Source: Pseudomonadota bacterium (lineage in GTDB: Bacteria > Desulfobacterota > Desulfovibrionia > Desulfovibrionales > Desulfovibrionaceae). From it: a DNA stretch of 24,771 nucleotides. Below the pieces are notes generated by a model. That model was not told the origin of the DNA, ran no database searches, and saw only the letters and a program-made list of their open reading frames with translations. The stretch is taken from assembly GCA_023390395.1 (NCBI GenBank), contig JAEWCY010000181.1, positions 1 to 24,771 on the forward strand, in the 5' to 3' direction. Below, piece by piece: positions 24,292 through 24,771 of the stretch. The first letter of the stretch is position 1; each line of letters begins with the position of its first letter. The translations under genes were made by a program, and so were the position numbers.

Positions 24292-24320
24292 AACATATGC
24301 GGCCCGGGCGGGCTTGTCAA
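24292..24320 (-). promoter_or_regulatory. Sigma-70 promoter of marR
   Basis: On the minus strand a consensus -35 TTGACA (24320-24315) is followed by a 17-bp spacer and the -10 box TATGTT (24297-24292). The expected start lies at about 24285, one base from the ATG. The remaining sequence up to 24483, before the divergent sensor gene, shows no other clear site. Confidence 0.72.
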
Positions 24321-24483
24321 CAGGGCCGGCCCGCGACCGGAAGCGTCGTCGCCGCGCCGGCCCTTTCCCCGAAGCCCCTTGTTTGGTACGGAAAAGAGTC
24401 CGCAGCCAGCGCTTCCGGAGCGTTTGGGGCGCGAACGGATTCCGCTCGATGCGCGACAGGCCCCTGGGGCCGGACGGATGGGC

Positions 24484-24771
24484 ATGGATACCATATCCAG
24501 AAAGAAGATACGGGTATTGTACTACACTTCCGGCATCGCGACGATGCTGGCCGTCTCCCTGGTCGTCGCCGTGCCGTATTTCGTGAGCACCTACAATAAC
24601 TTCAAACTGTTGATAGATGAGATCCGAGAGACGATCCTGACGGAGAAGCGTCGGGTGCTGTCGAACATCGTCGACAGGACGATCAACGAGATCGACGCCG
24701 TCCGAAGCCTCACCAGGGAAGAGTGCCAAAGCCTGGGCCGGGCCCAGGCGCGGCTGCTCGCCGGCCTGGGC
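24484..24771 (+). CDS. Membrane sensor protein, N-terminal part
   Basis: The frame is open to the window end (96 residues seen). A short basic start (MDTISRKKIRV) is followed by one transmembrane helix (about residues 12-34) and a long helical segment (TILTEKRRVLSNIVDRTINEIDAVRSL) of the kind that begins periplasmic Cache-type sensor domains in chemoreceptors, kinases and GGDEF proteins. The output domain is beyond the window. ATG 24478 is an in-frame alternative. It is divergent from marR. The base composition is slightly less GC-rich than that of the neighbouring genes. Confidence 0.6.
   Translation, partial: MDTISRKKIRVLYYTSGIATMLAVSLVVAVPYFVSTYNNFKLLIDEIRETILTEKRRVLSNIVDRTINEIDAVRSLTREECQSLGRAQARLLAGLG

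Overview
This is a GC-rich window (visibly near 70% GC) that most resembles a Desulfovibrionaceae-type sulfate or sulfite reducer. The reasons are the mix of a TusA/DsrE/heterodisulfide-reductase-like electron-transfer module, a sulfolactate lyase, an arylsulfate sulfotransferase, an atypical thioredoxin pair and sigma-54 control. The taxonomic call is inference from gene content; no rRNA is present. Organosulfur metabolism is the unifying theme.

Left part (1-7787, all + strand). The end of a sulfatase gene is followed by a small CPHC thioredoxin and a thioredoxin-reductase-like flavoprotein, then a secreted arylsulfate sulfotransferase, an MFS transporter, and a histidine kinase with a fused periplasmic binding domain that overlaps its LuxR-type response regulator. 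This looks like a sulfate-ester module with its own transport and sensing.

Middle (7788-18965). An enolase-superfamily (mandelate racemase-like) enzyme precedes a GAF-AAA+-Fis sigma-54 activator. After a truncated HigA-like remnant come suyA-suyB ((2R)-sulfolactate sulfo-lyase, releasing sulfite and pyruvate). On the minus strand lie terC and a tripartite carboxylate transporter (order of transcription tctC-tctB-tctA). Divergent from tctC is an inositol-monophosphatase-family gene. Three good -24/-12 promoters (GG-N10-GC) were found by reading: before suyAB, before tctCBA and before the phosphatase. A 13-bp motif, CCAATANNSGGCG, occurs twice upstream of the suyAB promoter, once between the divergent tctC and phosphatase promoters, and once upstream of the enolase gene. 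I propose that this motif is the enhancer site of the local sigma-54 activator and that these genes form one regulon for uptake and breakdown of sulfolactate or a close relative.

Right part (19248-24771). A Tat-exported metallo-beta-lactamase-fold hydrolase (+) converges on a four-gene minus-strand operon: DsrE-like, TusA, NarI/HdrE-like cytochrome b, and an HdrD/DsrK-like iron-sulfur protein. This would be a persulfide-carrier system next to a membrane quinone/thiol oxidoreductase. A MarR regulator lies upstream, with a promoter that appears to place transcription start at its ATG (leaderless). The window ends in the N-terminus of a membrane sensor protein.

The most interesting points are the enhancer-motif regulon, an enolase-family enzyme whose usual KxK lysine is a histidine (a candidate sulfolactate racemase or dehydratase), the possible structured suyA leader, and the TusA-DsrE-HdrED-like cluster.
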